Assembly: GCF_021390545.1 (NCBI RefSeq)
Contig: NZ_JAJUWR010000006.1
Span: 124,001 to 188,000, forward strand
Length of the DNA: 64,000 nt
Origin: Algoriphagus sp. AGSA1
GTDB taxonomy: Bacteria; Bacteroidota; Bacteroidia; Cytophagales; Cyclobacteriaceae
Direction: 5' to 3'
Below, piece by piece: positions 62,324-64,000 of the stretch. Each line of letters opens with the position of its first letter. The stretch's first letter is position 1. A model generated the notes under the pieces. The model searched no databases. It was not told where the DNA came from and worked only from the letters and a program-made list of their open reading frames with translations. The translations under genes were made by a program, and so were the position numbers.

Positions 62324-62893
62324 ATGAAAGCTTTTATTGATTATATTTCACAGTTTGGTGACTTAAACCAGCATCAAATAGATTTCATTCTGGGAAAAGC
62401 AACAAGGTATGATCTTCGAAAAGGAGAATATTTTTCTGAAGCCGGAAAAATTCCAACCCGGGTTGGATTTGTTCTGGAAGGCATAATGCGTTTCTGTTAT
62501 TTCAACAACAAAGGAGATGAAATAACACATTTATTTATGGAAGAAAATAACTTTGTCACGGACTATCAAAAGTTTGAAGAACAGGTGGAAGCTTCCGAAT
62601 ATGTACAGGCAATTACCGATTGTAAGTTGCTTATTTTTTCAAAAAAAGATTGGGACGATATTTCAAATACAATTATAGGTTGGGATACACTGGTAGAAAA
62701 AATTTACAAAAAATGCCTGATTGAAACACTGGATCGACGGAGTCCCTTGGTCTCGGAAGATGCCACTACCCGTTATTTAACATTCATTGAAAAATTCCAG
62801 ACCCTTATCAATCGCATTCCCCTTTCGTATGTCGCTTCATATCTGGGGATTACGCAGCAGTCACTAAGCAGAATAAGAAAAAATATCCGCTAA
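62324..62893 (+). CDS. Crp/Fnr family transcriptional regulator
   Basis: The 189-residue protein has a cyclic-nucleotide-binding-like beta roll (LRKGEYFSEAGKIPTRVGFVLEG, MRFCYFNNKGDEITHLFMEENNFV). The C-terminal helix-turn-helix is short (PLSYVASYLGITQQSLSRIRKNI). The set of phosphate-binding Arg and Glu typical of true cAMP sensors is not apparent, and no Cys cluster is present. It is 79 bases ahead of an SDR on the same strand, the likely target. Confidence 0.85.
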   Translation: MKAFIDYISQFGDLNQHQIDFILGKATRYDLRKGEYFSEAGKIPTRVGFVLEGIMRFCYFNNKGDEITHLFMEENNFVTDYQKFEEQVEASEYVQAITDCKLLIFSKKDWDDISNTIIGWDTLVEKIYKKCLIETLDRRSPLVSEDATTRYLTFIEKFQTLINRIPLSYVASYLGITQQSLSRIRKNIR

Positions 62894-62972
62894 CATCTCT
62901 TTTTACCATTTGGTAACTGTTTTCTTTTTTCAGATTCCAACCTTTGCATCATTAAATTAAACCAACAGAATA

Positions 62973-63836
62973 ATGAACCGGAAAATAGTATTAATAACGG
63001 GAACAAATAGTGGATTTGGATGGCTAACCGCTAACAGTGTTGCAGCTTTAGGGCATAAAGTTTACGCCACCATGAGAGATACGAGCGGAAAGAATGCCGA
63101 TAAAGCAAAAGCCTTAGCTCAGGTTGAAAACATCACTGTTTTGGATGTTTCGTTAACGGAAGAAGAAAGTGTGAAAAATGCCATTGACACTATTATCGCT
63201 AAAGAAGGAACCCTAGATGTGTTGGTTAACAATGCGGGTTCAGCGATGTTTGGTGTTGCAGAAAGTTTCACCACTGAGGACGTACAGTGGATGTTCGATG
63301 TCAATGTTACCGCCCCCTGGAGATTGATGAAATTGGTATTGCCATACATGCGCAAACAATCAGAAGGTTTGATCATCAATGTTTCAAGCGGGTGGGGTAG
63401 ATTCTCCGCTCCTTTTTCAGTGGTGTATGCCGCCTCAAAGTTTGGACTGGAGGGTTTGAGTGAGGGCTTACACTATGAAGTGCGGCCATTAGGCGTTGAC
63501 GTAGCCATTATCCAACCCGGTGCTTTCCCCACAGAGATGTCCCAAAAGATCCGATTTGGCTCGGATACCTCAGTGGTTGACGGTTACAAAGCAATAGCAG
63601 ATGTTCCAAACAAAATGGGTAGTGCCCGTGGTCAGATGTTTGACACTGTAAAACCCGACCCTCAGGATGTGGCAGATGCAGTAGTCAACCTGATCAACTT
63701 ACCAATAGGAGAACGGCCGCTAAGAACAGTTGTTGACCCATCCACAGGAGAAATCGTCAGGGCTGCCAATGAAGCCGTAGAAGCTGAATACGCAAAAGCC
63801 ATGACAGCATTTGGAATGAAAGAGCTTTTGGGTTGA
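62973..63836 (+). CDS. Short-chain dehydrogenase/reductase
   Basis: The 287-residue SDR has VLITGTNSGFGWLTANSVAALG, LDVLVNNAGSAMFG, and the Ser of INVSSGWGRF. The Tyr-Lys pair is in YAASKFGLEGLSEGLHYEV, followed by IQPGAFPTEM. It is of the oxidoreductase group often paired with Crp/AraC-type regulators in Bacteroidota. A strong terminator follows its stop. Confidence 0.9.
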   Translation: MNRKIVLITGTNSGFGWLTANSVAALGHKVYATMRDTSGKNADKAKALAQVENITVLDVSLTEEESVKNAIDTIIAKEGTLDVLVNNAGSAMFGVAESFTTEDVQWMFDVNVTAPWRLMKLVLPYMRKQSEGLIINVSSGWGRFSAPFSVVYAASKFGLEGLSEGLHYEVRPLGVDVAIIQPGAFPTEMSQKIRFGSDTSVVDGYKAIADVPNKMGSARGQMFDTVKPDPQDVADAVVNLINLPIGERPLRTVVDPSTGEIVRAANEAVEAEYAKAMTAFGMKELLG

Positions 63837-63854
63837 ATTATCCATTAATCAATG

Positions 63855-63894
63855 AAAATCTCTTTCTGCACAAGGCAGAAAGAGATTTTTATTT
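63855..63894 (+). terminator. Intrinsic terminator after the last SDR
   Basis: AAATCTCTTTCTGC and GCAGAAAGAGATTT pair as a 14-bp stem around ACAAG, followed by a T-run (TTTTTATTT). It begins about 20 bases past the stop at 63836. Confidence 0.9.
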
Positions 63895-63946
63895 GCAGTT
63901 ATCAAAAAAAATATAGTTGGTTATCCGCTTTATTGCCAATAACTAA

Positions 63947-64000
63947 ATGAAAAAGGTATGGGGATCGATTTCACCTGTTGTTGGCTGTCATCTATGGACG
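63947..64000 (+). CDS. Possible start of a further gene (partial)
   Basis: An ATG gives MKKVWGSISPVVGCHLWT and runs off the window. There is no recognisable family and no clear ribosome site. It may be a chance frame. Confidence 0.2.
   Translation, partial: MKKVWGSISPVVGCHLWT

Noticed and set aside
62900..62972. A Bacteroidota -33/-7 promoter before the last SDR (TTTG ... AACCTTTG)
   Set aside because: The two elements are about 26 bases apart, more than the usual 19-21, and the -7 match is only partial.

Overview
The window comes from a Bacteroidota chromosome, most likely a marine or soil Cytophagales member (Cyclobacteriaceae-like; the genus is inference). The evidence is a SusC/SusD pair, a hybrid two-component sensor, LytS/LytTR pairs, a TonB receptor with a carboxypeptidase-like N-terminus, a glycogen synthase-phosphorylase fusion, a TAnnTTTG promoter element and AT-rich intergenic DNA.

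Layout. 1-8.5 kb: an oxidative/aldehyde metabolism block (Dps tail, DJ-1/PfpI protein, small monooxygenase, aldehyde dehydrogenase), then a compact run GMC oxidoreductase - aldehyde dehydrogenase - membrane-anchored ABM protein - metallo-hydrolase. 8.5-21 kb: decayed genes, GAPDH, two alpha/beta hydrolases, a quinone-oxidoreductase-like enzyme, a thiamine-diphosphate enzyme overlapping a succinate-semialdehyde dehydrogenase, an LpxR-like protein and a luciferase-like oxidoreductase. 21-29 kb: a 1400-residue glycogen enzyme, two overlapping kinase-like genes and a truncated AI-2E permease. 29.5-42 kb (minus strand): a polysaccharide utilisation locus (sulfatase, hybrid sensor, SusC, SusD, GH2). 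42-48 kb: IS3 and LuxR remnants, a LytS/LytTR pair and a TonB receptor. 48-64 kb: alternating AraC/HxlR/Crp regulators and short-chain dehydrogenases, a second LytS/LytTR pair, a lipoprotein metallopeptidase and a small beta-barrel.

Two themes stand out. First, the window is rich in decayed paralogues. Copies of GNAT, a small 106-residue protein, an aldehyde dehydrogenase, a short-chain dehydrogenase and an AraC regulator each occur intact once and broken elsewhere in the window. Fragments of Dps, pirin, BON, LuxR and IS3 orfA also occur.

Second, a repeated element of about 90-130 bp sits directly in front of the start codons of four unrelated genes (12902, 14139, 45252, and 54529 on the minus strand), with a tandem second copy before 14139. 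It runs from one ATGAAA to the next. It carries a small hairpin whose stem changes on both sides between copies, a conserved GGATGATTA core, and a near-identical tail (AAACAAATTATAAAC). Two copies also contain a 30-codon reading frame. I know of no described family that matches it, and it is the best candidate here for an undescribed system, probably a mobile 5' leader.
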